NCBI GenBank assembly: GCA_027924585.1
Contig: BSBM01000036.1
Coordinates: 3,961,001-4,025,000 of the forward strand
Direction of reading: 5' to 3'
From: Larix kaempferi
Lineage: Eukaryota; Streptophyta; Pinopsida; Pinales; Pinaceae
Length of the DNA stretch: 64,000 nucleotides
Position numbers and translations under genes: made by a program
Shown here: one piece after another, positions 35,991-47,500 of the stretch
How the letters are laid out: every line of letters starts with the position of its first letter
How positions within the stretch are numbered: position 1 is the first letter of the stretch
The notes under the pieces: generated by a model
Databases searched by the model: none
Seen by the model: only the letters and a program-made list of their open reading frames with translations
What the model was told of the DNA's origin: nothing

Positions 35991-36016
35991 TCTTTGTTTG
36001 GTTGTTGGGTGGACTC

Positions 36017-36124
36017 CCTCTTGATTTTTGCTTCCTTGCAGGAACCATTGGAGTCTCTAATAGTGTGCTCCCTCTTGATCTTTGCTTCCTTGCAGGAACT
36101 ACTAGAGTCTCTAACAGTGTGCTC
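36017..36124 (-). repeat. 54-bp in-frame duplication in the gag tail of copia-3
   Basis: Two 54-bp units (CTCCCTCTTGAT-TTTGCTTCC...) encode an 18-residue repeat containing SCKEAKIKRE on the minus strand. The following RESTQQPNKDK is the last gag-like text before the intron-like segment and is also found in copia-4. Confidence 0.75.
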
Positions 36125-36128
36125 TACT

Positions 36129-36632
36129 TCATTGTCTGATTCTGAGGACCATGTGCCTTTCTTTGTTATGATCGGAAATGTTGAGCAAGTATTCTACCTT
36201 TTCTTCAACTGCTTCAAGTTGCTCCTTGATCTGTGAGACCCTTATGAAATAGGATTGCATGGTATCTAAGTTCAGGATCTTTATGTTCTTGAGTTGGTTC
36301 CTTAATGTCATCTTTTGATTGATGTTCTTCCCTTCGAATAGTCTTGTCAATGCATTGAACATCTCTTTGGGTGTCTTCAAGGACGACACATGTGGGATGA
36401 GATGATCCTTAATGGAGTTTGCAATAATTCTCTTGGCCTTAACCAAGTTCTTCTTGTGCATAGCCTTAGCCTCATCTCCCTCTAGTGCTGGAACTTCTTC
36501 ACTAACATACTTGTCCAAATCATTTTCTTCAAGGACAAGAGAAATCCTATACTTCCATGCTCGGAAGCTATCAACTCCCTCAAGCTTATCCTCAAGCTTG
36601 GTGTGGTGAGACATATTGAAGGAGTACCTCAA
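36129..36632 (-). pseudogene. copia-3 gag, truncated
   Basis: A minus-strand 167-codon ORF with the N-terminal part of the UBN2 gag domain: KLEDKLEGVDSFRAWKYRIS, LEENDLDKYVSEEVP, IIANSIKDHLIPHVS, MFNALTRLFEGK. After SQIKEQLEAVEEKVE the normal C-terminal half, including the zinc knuckle, is missing and the frame runs into unrelated residues. It cannot make a complete Gag. Confidence 0.83.
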
Positions 36633-37598
36633 ATGGAAATAACAAAGATTTAGGTCTTACCAATTTGAGATGCCCAATCTGGTCCTGGAGCTGGCTGGCC
36701 TAGGGTTTGTTAGAGAAACCCTAATTTTCCAAAGTTGGAATCTTGAACTTCTGATTGGACAGGAAGATGCACCTCCTCAAGGTGTGTTGTCCAATGTACT
36801 CACTTTTCCAAATTGATGGAGAGAAGCACCAAAAACTTGATGCCCTAGTTTTTTGAGCTGTAGTCGTGGACCCAAAAATGAAAATTCTCGGAATTGAATT
36901 ATGCTTCAACAAAAAGATGCACCCTAGTGAGGCGAATTAGATGCACCCTCTTTTTGAGTTGATTTGTGGAGAGAGCTCCCGGAATAAGAAGCCCTGGTTT
37001 CTTCAATTTCTACTGCAGATTTGTTGAGTCTTAATTCTAATGTATCTCTGAACTTTCTGCTCCTCAAGGTCTGAAACTTCTTCCTGTGATAGTCTGATTT
37101 GTCTTCTATCCAACCCCACAATTTAGAGCAGGATTGGATTCACCAAGTGGAAATTATGCTAAGTTTCCCATGATGACCTGTTTATGGACTGTTTCAGTAT
37201 AGAAAACTTGTACGGAATTCCATGTGTCACTGTTTCATCTTCGGGTTCTGAAACTCACAACAATGAAACTACAGTCCGTTTCCTTTCTGGAACATCTTAC
37301 AAAAGTCGATTTGGATCTTCGTAGCCTGAGATATAGCATTTCTCCCTAGGTCACCTTTTTAAAACTGAATTATGGAGGAGGATGAAACCCTAATTTACAT
37401 GGATCATATATCCTAAAGTACAGCGAATCTGAGGCTGAAACTCACACACAAGGTACATACATATTTCATCTTCGGCCTGTCCAAGTTTCAGATCCTGAAA
37501 CTTTGCTAAAAGTGATTTATAGCGAAAATTTCAAGATGAATAGTTTCCAAAAATAGAAACCCTAGGCAACAACTGCACAAATGTTTTCTTTCAGGCCT

Positions 37599-37610
37599 GC
37601 TTTGATACCA
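37599..37610 (-). promoter_or_regulatory. copia-3 primer-binding site
   Basis: TGGTATCAAAGC on the minus strand, next to the LTR; initiator-Met type with one change. Confidence 0.85.
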
Positions 37611-38178
37611 TGTTAGATTTTCTACTTTTAATCAATATTATCTAGGATCTTATCTGAAAGAATGACAAGCACAACATAACACAATAGACACAAATATTTT
37701 CCTTAGGGAAACCATAAAGGAGAAAACCCTGCAACTTCCTCAGAGATAGAATCATCACCAATACAATATCACAAAAAGTAAAACCCCAAAACAAGATGGT
37801 CTTCTGCATCTCTCTCTCTTTCCTCCTATGCGAACTTGTCTTCTCTCTCTCACTAATGCGAACTTGAGTAAGTAAGTGTGTGTCCAAATGAGAGAGCCTT
37901 GCTCTCTATTTATACTTTACCTTGGGGTGATCTTTTTACCCAATTGGGCTGACTTCTCTAGGAGACTTAGTAAACCAATTAAAAATGACTCTTTTGGGGG
38001 TCTATTGCCCCAACTTACATGGGAGGATTTTACCTCAATGACCTAGTATGACTAAGCATCATAATGACATCCCCGAGCGGAGGAAAAAAAATCTCCGACG
38101 TAGGTTCAAATAAAATGCAATAATAATAACAATATAAAATACAATGGAATATCTTCCGAAGTTACAATTACATCAGTA
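37611..38178 (-). repeat. copia-3 5' LTR
   Basis: Near-copy of 32554-33119. Its outermost three bases are changed (GTA for ACA). It carries the LTR core CC-TA-GGGAAACCATAAAGG. Confidence 0.92.
37904..37915 (-). promoter_or_regulatory. TATA box in copia-3 5' LTR
   Basis: GTATAAATAGAG on the minus strand, the same string as in copia-1 and copia-4. Confidence 0.7.
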
Positions 38179-39200
38179 GAAAACCATTTCACAAAAGTTC
38201 CAAAAGAAGACAAAACAATATGTGGCAAACAGAAGAATCCTACTACATACAAAAGGGTCGATCTCATGGGAAGAAAGAAGCATAATACAGGAAAGAACCA
38301 AAAAAAAGAAAAATCAGATGCTTTTACTATGGAAAAGAAGGTCATACTTCTCCAGAATGTCATAAAAAAGCCCAAGATTATCACAGGAAGCAAAGGTGAG
38401 CAAGAACGTGGAAAAATAAGCAAATGATGTTCCCTAAATCCGAGCCAATAGATGATAACTTCATAGGCCACCCTAGAAGAGGGAAGCCTAGACACCAAGG
38501 CCTGATGTATGTAGAGGTAACAGATTCAGATATTCCTGAATATGAATCTAGCTCTACAGAAGATGTTGAACTCATGCATATCCAACAAATGTACGATAGG
38601 CCATGCAAGTGTGGAGGAACTTGCCAAGAATTCTAGGAAGACCAAGAATCATATGAATCAGGAAGCTCTCCCCACTCTGATGAACATAGATTATTCTCTG
38701 CATGGACCAAGCAACATCACAAAGATGGATCATCTTTATAAAGAAAGTCAGAAGAAGTAAACTGCTTCATGGCTGACACAGAAGAAGATCCAAAGGTCTT
38801 AATGAAACGGGTGATAGCCTAGATGAAAGAAGGAAAAGATAAGGACGAGTTGGTAAACAGATTTAACAAAATATTTCTTGATGATAAGAAGGGAAAATGC
38901 AAAGAAATCCCTAAAGGAAAATTCAGAAGAAAGTATGTATAGACTTCTGAAGAAGAACAAGATGATTAAGATAAAGAAGAAAATAAGTGGAAATGGAAAG
39001 CAATAGATCTCCCTACCATGGAGAAAAATGTGTATCCACTACTCAGGAAAATGCACCAAGAGCCACAAAGAATAGACTTGGCAAAACTACACAGGGAACA
39101 TTTGAAGTTGGTACAAGAAGTTAAAGAACCCTGAAATGCAGTTGAAAGAGAAGAAACGTATCCCTGTATAATTTTTCAAATGGCAATTGAAATACACTAG
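38179..39200 (+). pseudogene. Endogenous caulimovirid coat protein C-terminus, copy A, second part
   Basis: Continues after copia-3. A CCHC-type finger is recognisable as CFYYGKEGHTSPEC (38319 onward), with Tyr in place of the second Cys; copy B has the same change. Then come RRGKPRHQGLMYVEV, a short Cys cluster (CKCGGTC), a Ser/Asp-rich acidic stretch, MADTEEDPKVLMKR, and a charged tail (LPTMEKNVYPLLRKMH). Stops interrupt it; the TAG at 39198-39200 is shared with copy B. The viral aspartic protease, reverse transcriptase and RNase H that should follow are absent, and PPR-like sequence starts within about 60 bp. Confidence 0.75.
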
Positions 39201-39269
39201 GAAAAAAGTGTTACTTCGTCAACTTTGAAATAAAAAAGGGTGGATTATGTGTCAAGCCAAAATCCAATG

Positions 39270-39778
39270 GCTCACACACAGTTATCTTGCCCATGGCACC
39301 AATATTCAGCTATGCCAGCAAAAGAGAGACGACGGTATTCTTCATGAGGTCAACATTGCATCTTCAACTTCATGCTAGCCGCATTGCAACTTATGCCCTT
39401 AATACATTTGAAATCCCTCACAACAAAAGCTACTTTTATGTGACCAACCACAACTTGGGTTCCTCTGCATATGTCTGCCTCTTACAAGGCTGCATTCACA
39501 ACAATTCCTTATTAGAAGGCAAGTTACTCCATGCCCACATGATTCAGAGCGGAATTTGGGCAGAGAGATATTTGCTAAACATGCTTCTCCAGTTGTATGC
39601 CAAGTGCGGGAGTTTAACGGATGCTCGCAGATTTTTTGACACTATAGCAGATCGAGATGAGTTCTCGTGGAATGTCATGATTGCTGCTTATGCCAAGTGC
39701 AGGAGTTTAACGGACGCTCACAAATTTTTTGACACTATAGCAGATCGATATGAGTTCTCGTGGAAGGAATGTTTGTAG
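39270..39778 (+). pseudogene. PPR (pentatricopeptide repeat) gene fragment, copy A
   Basis: The ORF from ATG 39287 (163 codons) reads as the N-terminal part of a PLS-class plant PPR protein: a leader of about 55 residues, then YVCLLQGCIHNNSLLEGKLL, HAHMIQSG and LLQLYAKCGSLTDARRFFD. The last two motifs are near-identical 31-residue repeats (93-bp period, starting 39596 and 39689: SLTDARRFFDTIADRDEFSW versus SLTDAHKFFDTIADRYEFSW), suggesting a recent internal duplication. Such proteins bind organellar RNA. The ORF stops at 39778 after two repeats, far short of a normal PPR protein, so this is a fragment. It directly follows the viral block in the same orientation. Confidence 0.8.
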
Positions 39779-41218
39779 AACTTTTTTGGGAAGTGTGAGT
39801 GATTATTATGTCCGCCATGCCAAGCAGTGTGGAAGACATCGCCTATATATCGTGATGTCTACGATATATCGTAATGTCCAACCTCAAACGATATATCGCT
39901 GACAAAAAAACACGATTTTTACAAAATATTGCTATTTTTGAAAATATCGCGATTTTTGCCCGATCCTTGAGGAAACATTGCGAGTCAATGGAAAATATCG
40001 CCGAGGACGTGGACATTCCGACAATATAAAACCCAATTTTTGACTTTTTTTGTCATTTTGCTTGCTTGTTGAGGGGTTTGGAGCGCAAAGGAGCTTGCTA
40101 TCATTTTGCTTGGATCCAAGGTGTAGATTCATTGCATTTCCATCAACAATCACCGAGTTATTGTGGATTGGGGATTGATTCCCATCAATGGTTTCTCAAT
40201 TTGTAGGTACATATATCATTATGTAACCATTTGCTCATTTTTTTTGTTTTTTTTTGGTAAATTTTTTATAGGTTTAGGGTTTTATCAATGTTCCCTCTTC
40301 TTGCCAAATTTTAAAAAGAGATCTATTACGTCAGAGTGTGCTTCTCCTTCTATTCGAGCACATCAGATTCCGCTGCCACCCGTAGGGCCTTCTTCAACTA
40401 GAGGAAGAGCCATTACCAAAGCCATCAACTTTTCCCGTAAAGGGGGCGGAGGGAATCGCCAGTTTATTTGATTTGATTTCATTGTAATATGTAGTATGTA
40501 GATCTTAGTTGACAGTTGACTCGTGATGATGAGATGCATTTATTATATTTTTGATGATATTTTGAGGCTCTAGAGTCAGTACACTCATTACTACTCAGGA
40601 GTTAGGAGTTTGGACATGATTTAGTATTGATGCATGATATATCATTAGACATCTTATACATCATATATATCTGTTTTCTTTTCATATTTATGTGGCAATA
40701 TGTTTATTTGATGTTGTTGTTGCTTTAAATCTTTAAAAATTAAAAAAAAAAAAAAAATTGTATTTTTTTGTAAGTGTGTCGATATTTTCCCCGATGTTGC
40801 TGATAAGTTGTGTTCTGGACCCTCGACGATATTTTCGCCGACACCTGATTCCAAGTGCCCTGTGGTGATTGTGAAGCTGCCAAAAGATTGAGATACAACA
40901 ACTGGATGGCTATGCCGGCCAAGTGCCCTATGGTGATTGTGAAGTTGCCAAAGATTGAGATACAACAGCTGGCTGGCTATGCCGACTAAGTTTCGGGTTA
41001 TAAGAATGAATCATATTACTCATGTGTTCAAATTACATATACCACAAACGTTTTCAAGAGTATGTTAAGGGAAAAGGATTTTGTGAGTATCATTATTATG
41101 AGGTTATCATTATCAGTTATCAATCATGTTATGTTACGTTCATTTGATCATATTTACATTATTACATCAGTTATTTTAAGCAGAGAAAGCTTGAAACCGC
41201 AAATGCTTATATTAGAAA
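39779..41218. other. 3' flank of copy A; unassigned, with GATATATCG motifs and a 68-bp tandem repeat
   Basis: 39840-39960 has several ATATATCG/AAATATCG strings, and related GATATTTTC-CCGA strings recur at about 40780-40850. Two 68-bp units (CCAAGTGCCCT-TGGTGATTG...) lie at 40851-40918 and 40919-40986. A 102-codon ORF at 40163-40471 is Ser/Arg-rich at its end and matches nothing I recognise. The two outer motif clusters could mark the ends of a small transposon, but I could not align terminal inverted repeats. Confidence 0.4.
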
Positions 41219-41808
41219 ATGATGTTTATATACTTTATTTTCCCCCTATTCATGGATTTAAAGATTTATACATTTAAAACTTGTTCAAAGATTTATACAT
41301 TTAAAACTTGTTCATATTGTTACAATATGTTTATATGAAAAATGAAAAACATTTTGGATCATTCGAAAATTTTCATATGGTTTAGAAAATCATAAAAATT
41401 GGAATTTTTTAAAAAATTATATTATTATGATGACTTTTTAATAAATCAATATAAACTAAAATTTTAAAATTAAATGGACTAGATCTATTTTAACATTAAA
41501 TCTATTAAATATGTAAAGAAATGAACTTTTAGGATCATTTTTGCTGAAAATTTGAGGACAAAATCTTTGCCAAATCACAGGTTTTCATTATTCAAATTAT
41601 ATTTGAATTGCAAAAATAAATTTAACTAGACCTGAATTATACAATGTCAACAACACACATCTACCATTCCAACACTTTCATAGAAAACCTAAGACAAATA
41701 GAGAAGCAAGCCCAATGCCGAGACATCGTCCAGTCTACTAGGTGTAGAGGCCCCTACCTAGAGAATTGGTATCAGAGCCAATTCTACACCATAATTTCCA
41801 GGTTCATT
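41219..41808 (+). other. Endogenous caulimovirid copy B: leader region
   Basis: Homologous to 28733-29295, with one extra local duplication of CAAAGATTTATACATTTAAAA near 41260-41310. It includes the primer site at 41767. Confidence 0.7.
41767..41779 (+). promoter_or_regulatory. Viral tRNA-Met primer-binding site, copy B
   Basis: TGGTATCAGAGCC, the consensus caulimovirid/iMet sequence, embedded in GAATTGG...CCAATTC as in copy A. Confidence 0.88.
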
Positions 41809-42285
41809 ATGGATTTTCATATTTCCTACAATCATACTTTAAAATTCAAATATGAAAATGAAGCTTCTACTTCTTCTTCTTCTATGGATGCATTATTTCC
41901 TAGTAAATATGTACAATGGGTAAATCATGGAAGCTCTGAGTTTGTAAATAATGACCCCTCTAAACCCTTTCAACTTCCTTGTTTTTTTTGCTGAAAAAAT
42001 CTATAAGGATATGTCTATGTTTCATTTAAAATCCAGATAGTTGGTCAGAGTCAGAGAAGGAGTCAGTGAAGTCACAGTTAATACAAGCTCAGTAGGCCAA
42101 ACCCTCAGACTTCTAGATCCCGCTGAAGTCAAATATTATAAAAAGAAATATGGAAAGAATTTTGTAAATTTGGGATGAGCTCTTATTGGAGTAGAGCCCT
42201 TAGTTAGACCTGGGATAAATGCTACAACACTTGTTTGTTGTCTAGATAACCCCCATAATAAATTCATGGATGCAATCATAGGTGG
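41809..42285 (+). pseudogene. Endogenous caulimovirid movement protein N-terminal part, copy B
   Basis: Same start as copy A (ATG 41809), with a shorter Ser run (4 instead of 9 TCT-type codons). The frame breaks in a T-run near 41985, where copy A reads on, and further stops follow. It ends at 42285 where the LARD-like element is inserted, and resumes at 51311. Confidence 0.8.
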
Positions 42286-43672
42286 TGTAATATCCCGATT
42301 TTGACCCCATTGCATTAAAATGTAAATGATGTAATATTGTTATAAAATCGTGGTGAGGAGCTCAAGGCTAAGGCCCTGCCATCGATTTAGTGATGCATAT
42401 GGTTTATGTGCTAGCCAGGCACAATGGAATTGCAAATATCATGTAAATATGCATTTTAATAAAATACCCACAAATAGCTATGCAATGCAACAAGAGATGG
42501 GGGCATCGTTTTTACAAAGAATTGGGAGGAAAATATTCAAACCCTTGGAGCCAATCAAGTCAAGCCAAGTGTCAATGAGAGAACCCATAAAAACCTCAAC
42601 TACCCATGTTGACTTTTGTACCCAATCATTCATTTCTCGCAAGAGTTCGTTGAAGTAGTTAATGCCTTGGGAAATGGAGAGGTATGGCTGTCCAAATTCG
42701 GGTATGGGCAAGCCACCCTTCGTGGAAATTTGTGTTGGACTTCTTGGGAAAGAAAAGAGCCATGAAATTGCCCCCCCCAAGCCATTATTCACCATTGCCT
42801 TGCTCCCTCACGCAATCTGAGCTAGCTGGGGCGTTTTCCCTCCATGTTTTTTCCTGTGTGTCCTTGTTTTTCTAGTTGGGAAGAGGGCGTTTTTGGTGTT
42901 ACAGAGCTATTGGGAGGAAGGGATCCTAATTTGGGGTTTCATTGAGTCCATTTTGGCCATTTAGATGCCCAAAATACCCATGGAAAACTCGTGTTTGCTC
43001 CCTAAGGACGATTTCCCTCTCCACAATTCGTTTTTGGTGTACCCACGATTTGGGAAAGCCCATGGCCATCTTGTTTGTAAATCCCATTGTTAAAAATGTG
43101 TATCCATGCCCAATGATTGTGTTTGATGTGTGTGGAAAGGGCATGAGTTATGGGTATCCATTGTTTTGGCTTGAGCTTGAGTGCAAGCATCCAAAAATGA
43201 AGAGGGTTCAGATTTAGCCAGATAAACCCAGCTGTGGACTGGCTTGGCTTAGATGCAATGTTTATTTGGCTGTGCATGAGCTTGAGTGTCCCCTTTTCCT
43301 TGTAGAAATCATGCCCAGCTCGGGGGTGGTCTTTGAGTGCTAAAAGAATATAGGCTGGGAAGAGACCTATGGTTGGGTGGAATGTTGCAGCGACATAGCT
43401 AGTTGCTTGGGGCAACTTTACCATCAAGGCACATATTCTATTTCTGTGTATTAAATTCTGCAATGTATTGGTTGTTTTGATTTTGCTGGATGTATGCATG
43501 AGGAATGTGTGTGGACAGTTTAATTCCATTGCGCATGTTATTTTGATTTACATTTGCACACATTTGTTTTATTTGTATGAATCTAATGAATAGAGCTGAG
43601 TTTATGTAAAAGCTCAGACTTTTAGTGTCATGTTCCTTTCCTTGCGTTGGATCGACGGGAGGGGACGTGAAA
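42286..43672 (+). repeat. LARD 5' LTR
   Basis: Aligned by eye over its full length with 49916-51310; similarity is high, with scattered changes and small indels. The last two bases are uncertain because the 3' terminus is not a clean CA. Confidence 0.88.
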
Positions 43673-43675
43673 GAG

Positions 43676-43688
43676 TGGTATCAGAGCG
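43676..43688 (+). promoter_or_regulatory. LARD primer-binding site
   Basis: TGGTATCAGAGCG, initiator-Met type, 3-5 bp after the LTR. Confidence 0.88.
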
Positions 43689-43844
43689 TAGGCTACAACA
43701 GGAGGCCTACATGGGACACCTTGAACAACTTGTAGAGGTAAATATTCTTCCTGCTCACCACTGATCATTAAGGAAAATTTCAAAAATTTGAAAATTTGAA
43801 AAAATTTCTAAGTGTTTTTTGAGTTTTTCTGCTAAGTCTGTGTC

Positions 43845-44515
43845 GGTGCAAGATTGTGAGTTGCACTGAAATGGTCGGCAACAAAGTGGAACTGCGCCGA
43901 AACAGCCGGCAGAAAATTGACAAGTTCATTGAAAAAGGGGTGAAATTTGGCAAACAAATAAAAAGTTTCCGAAATGGTCAGCGGAAAAGCAGCAAGTGCG
44001 CTGAAATAGTCGACGCCAAAATAGAAAGTCCGTTGATTGGCGAGAAGTGGAAAACTTGTCGAAATGGTTGACGGAAAAGGATGAGTTCACCGATCGACGA
44101 GAAATGGAAAAATCGCCGAAATGGATCGACGACAAATTGCGAGTTTCGACAAAACGGATCGATGAAAAATTACGAGTTTCGACGACAAATCGCGAGTTGC
44201 TCTGAAACTGTCAGCACAAGATCGTGAGTTTCATCGATTGGCGATAAAAGAGAAAAGTCCGGCGAAAGATGGCGAGTTCCGTCGAAGCGGTCGACGAAAG
44301 ATGGTGATTTACGCTGAAGCTGTCGGCGAAAGGTGGCGAGTTGCGTCGAAGTGGTCGGAGAAGAATGGGTAAGTCCACCGATCGACGATGAAATCCAAGT
44401 TCGCCGAAACGGTCTGCGCAAGATCGTGAGTTGCGCCGATCGACGTAAAATTGGAAGTTGCTCCGAAACAGGTCGTAGGAAAAATGATAAGTCTGTCGAA
44501 ACGGGGAAATTTGAG
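43845..44515 (+). repeat. Degenerate GC-rich short-period array in the LARD
   Basis: Repeated variants of GTCGGCGAAAG-TGGCGAGTT-GC-GAA follow each other with a period of roughly 30-40 bp, each holding GTCGACG/GTCGGCG and GAGTT. It is richer in CpG than its surroundings. It breaks both strands into spurious ORFs (44170-44737). Confidence 0.7.
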
Positions 44516-47500
44516 CAGCTTTCTAGGGATATTTTGAGCTGCCAAAAATTGAAAAATGGCCTTGAACTTATGCACCAGAAGGGGGCAAGCCCCCTTGACC
44601 CCCGTCGTCCCCCGGAGACAGTTGTTGAATGTATGAAATGCATTCTCTATGCTTGGAATGTGCACTATGAATTGCATAAAGGAGTTGTGGAATCCTCAGT
44701 AAGACTAATTGGTTGTAATATCCATTATGGAGGATGAAAGGGAAATCTCTCACCTTAAACTATTTATATTTATAACATAATAATTGTAAGCTTGGAAAGT
44801 AGCAAGAATGAATGTTATACACGTGTATATATATATATTGAATTGCTACTTGGTGAGAAGATCATAGCTAATAATTGCTAGTGTGCATGGTAGAGAGGCC
44901 ATGAAATTGGATTAGTTATAATGTGGAAGAGGAAATTCCATGCTATAATGAGGAATTGGAAAGAGAGAATTCCTTAACTCCTCTCTTGCTATTGTATGAG
45001 ATTTATATACATAATATTATGGAATAGGAATGTTGAAAATGTAAGAGATTAGATAGATGAAGTGAATATGCACTAGTTGGAATATTAATAGACATTGCAC
45101 AATGCATGCAAAAATGTTTGTGCATGTATATGATATTGCATATTGATAAAATAGTGAGGTTTTACATATGCAGTGAGCCACTTAAGATAATTATTGTGGT
45201 TGCTAATAATTAGTTGTGTTTGCATTGGTTGTAGGACCAAAGACAATTGAAGCATGGATAAAGATGTGGATGATGTTGTTTCATATGACCAACAACCTTA
45301 TGAAGAAAGGATGGTGCAACAAATCTGTGATCATGAGGTTGGAAAAAGGACTGTGTAGCCTTGGTAGGAGGCCAACTAATCAGGTAAAATCAAGCGATGT
45401 TAATGACAGCCATGTAGGTAATGGTTATTTGTGCTTAATTGCATGGATGTTGAAAGAGGATTTGGTAAGATCCCTTCAACTATGTTTAAACTATGTTGAT
45501 TTGGTTTGCATGTGGTACTAAGTGCCTGAATGTGAATGTCAACCTACCGAGTATGGTGAGGTGTGGGTAAGTGAAGGAAAGTAGCCTTACACCCTATAGT
45601 TGCTTAGAAAACTCAATGCATTCATATGAAATTATATCATGCCATTTGTGTATGTTGGTTGTGAGTTTAACAACCAAAGAAAGCAAGGACTTATGGTCCT
45701 GTTGTGGTAGTGCATGCCATATGAGATAGTCATAGTTAAGGCCATAATGTGGTTGGAATGGTAATGTTGTAGTACTACACAAGTATCTCATGAACCCCCC
45801 CTATTGGTGTTAATTTGGAATGAAACCTCTTTGCCAACAACCAAGGAGTGAGTAAACTCCTGGCGTGTTGTTCAGGTGGAGAAGGAAGGCACCCAAATAG
45901 TTAACCAAGTGATTGGGGAGATGGTTGGGTGATGTGTTGAGGCAATCGCCATACTTTCCAAAACATCATGGTGGAATGCATGACATGACATTGTGGTATT
46001 CATGAATCCATGCAAGAAAGCATTGAGTGAGTGCACATTAAAAGATTATGTGAATGATTTAGGTGTGCATGCATGTGTGTGGGTGCACATGATGAGATGC
46101 ATTGTGTGAATGCATGGTTGTGTTATGTATGTTTCATTGCAATTAGATAATAGATGAAATGATGAATTAGAGGTAATTCTGAGATCATTTCATGAGCTGC
46201 TATGAATGCAGGAGAAAGATTGCATAAAGGTAGTCATGTTGAAGGGCTACCAGGATGCTCTGCGGGAAGGCTAGAGTTGCATGAAATGTGAAGTAATGAG
46301 TATTTAAATTGCATGGATAGTGTGCTTGTGTCTTGAAATTTTATTATGATAAGGATGCATATATAGATATATGTTTCATTGCATTTAAAATGTTAACAGC
46401 TAAAGTGTTTGAATTATTGAGTGTTATAATTCTGAGATCACTTCAGTGATTGTTGTAGCAATGAATAAATTATATGCATAGATACTCACAACATGTTTCG
46501 TTGATTGAAAGTTTCAGATTTTAGGTAGAAATGTCTTAAGTATAGCAATGAGGATAAGTCCATAGTAAAGACTGGGATCTACCATGTGCAGAAGCCAAAG
46601 GTTATGAGAAGGTTCTCATGGTTGTGAAATTTAACTTATGAATGAAATAGATGTGTAAATTTCAGGTTTAAAATTTGTCTAATAATTACTAATGGTTGTT
46701 TGGCTTCTCTAGAATTGTGTCAAGAGGACGTGTTGTAGGTGGTGTTCATGTTATGGTAGAAAGTGTAAAACCAGAATGGACAGAGTGATACCACTTACAA
46801 GAGCCAAACAATATGAGGACGGCCTCATGGTTAAACAAATCAATTTCTGTAGGAGACCGAATTGTAATTTCATGTTTGAATTTAATTATTAATGCCATTG
46901 ACGGATCAGGGAAATTAGATTTGAATTTGATTGTCAAAATGTTGCTGACTGTTTGGTTGTTTGAGGAGTGTGTCAGGAAGACACGTTGCAGGAAGACCAT
47001 GTGTGATGGCCTGCAGAAGCCAAACTCCATGGGAAGGATCCCATGCTTTGAAAATGGGTTTCGGGTGAAATGCCATTGTAAATTTTGATAATGTCTCAGC
47101 TGAACTGCATGTTGGTAAACCATGTGAGTGAGACAGTACAATTATGCCAAGAAGGCATGTGTGGGTTATGGAACGTGAAAAGATTGGGGTGGCAAACCGA
47201 AGGACTATTGACTCAGAGAAGGGAGCCCCCATTCTTCGCAAATAAAGAAAAGATACATCTGCAAAATGGATGAGTATTCTGTAACCCTAACTAAGAATAT
47301 ACATGTCTGGTTAATAGATTTAAAATGCAGATCATGTTTTATTATTTTATTATTATTCCAGATTGCTTGAGTGTGATTAGGGCCTACATGGCTCACGTCA
47401 GAAAGGGATGCATACCTTTCGAGTGCTGGTTTATGTTAGGGATGCCATTATTGACTACACCCTAAGGGAATGGACGCATTCCTGGTGTTTCAATACTTGA

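Larger units (their letters stand above)
32554..38178 (-). mobile_element. copia-3: Ty1/copia-type element inserted in the viral coat gene
   Basis: LTRs at 32554-33119 and 37611-38178, an iMet PBS and a polypurine tract (AAGAGGGAG, minus strand). The uninterrupted copy B (54055-54070) gives the empty site, so the insertion point is certain. The flanks GGAAA (left) and AGAAA (right) may be a 5-bp target duplication with one change; the last bases of the right LTR (CATCAGTA for CATCAACA) are altered. The minus-strand interior holds a truncated gag, the intron-like segment, a pol remnant and a 56-bp tandem array. It is a dead element. Confidence 0.92.
28733..41218 (+). repeat. Tandem duplication unit, copy A (viral block + PPR fragment + 3' flank)
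   Basis: From 28733 (ATGATGTTTATATACTTTAT) the sequence is homologous to copy B starting at 41219. Homology runs through the viral leader, movement protein, coat protein and a PPR fragment to 39650 or so, where copy B is cut by another insertion. Copia-3 (32554-38178) interrupts this copy. Copy B begins exactly where copy A with its 3' flank ends, as expected for a simple direct duplication. Confidence 0.75.

Noticed and set aside
40163-40471. 102-codon ORF with a Ser/Arg/Gly-rich end
   Set aside because: No recognised domain, follows a poly-T stretch, no homologue in copy B within the window; left as unassigned.
43002-43529. 175-codon minus-strand ORF in the LARD LTR (and its partner at 50718-51065)
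   Set aside because: Inside the LTR, different length and frame in the two LTR copies; no recognised domain.
43846-44737. Several 70-157 codon ORFs on both strands in the LARD
   Set aside because: They sit on the short-period CpG-rich array and share no family.
45216-45521. 101-codon plus-strand ORF
   Set aside because: No recognised family, inside the non-coding LARD interior.
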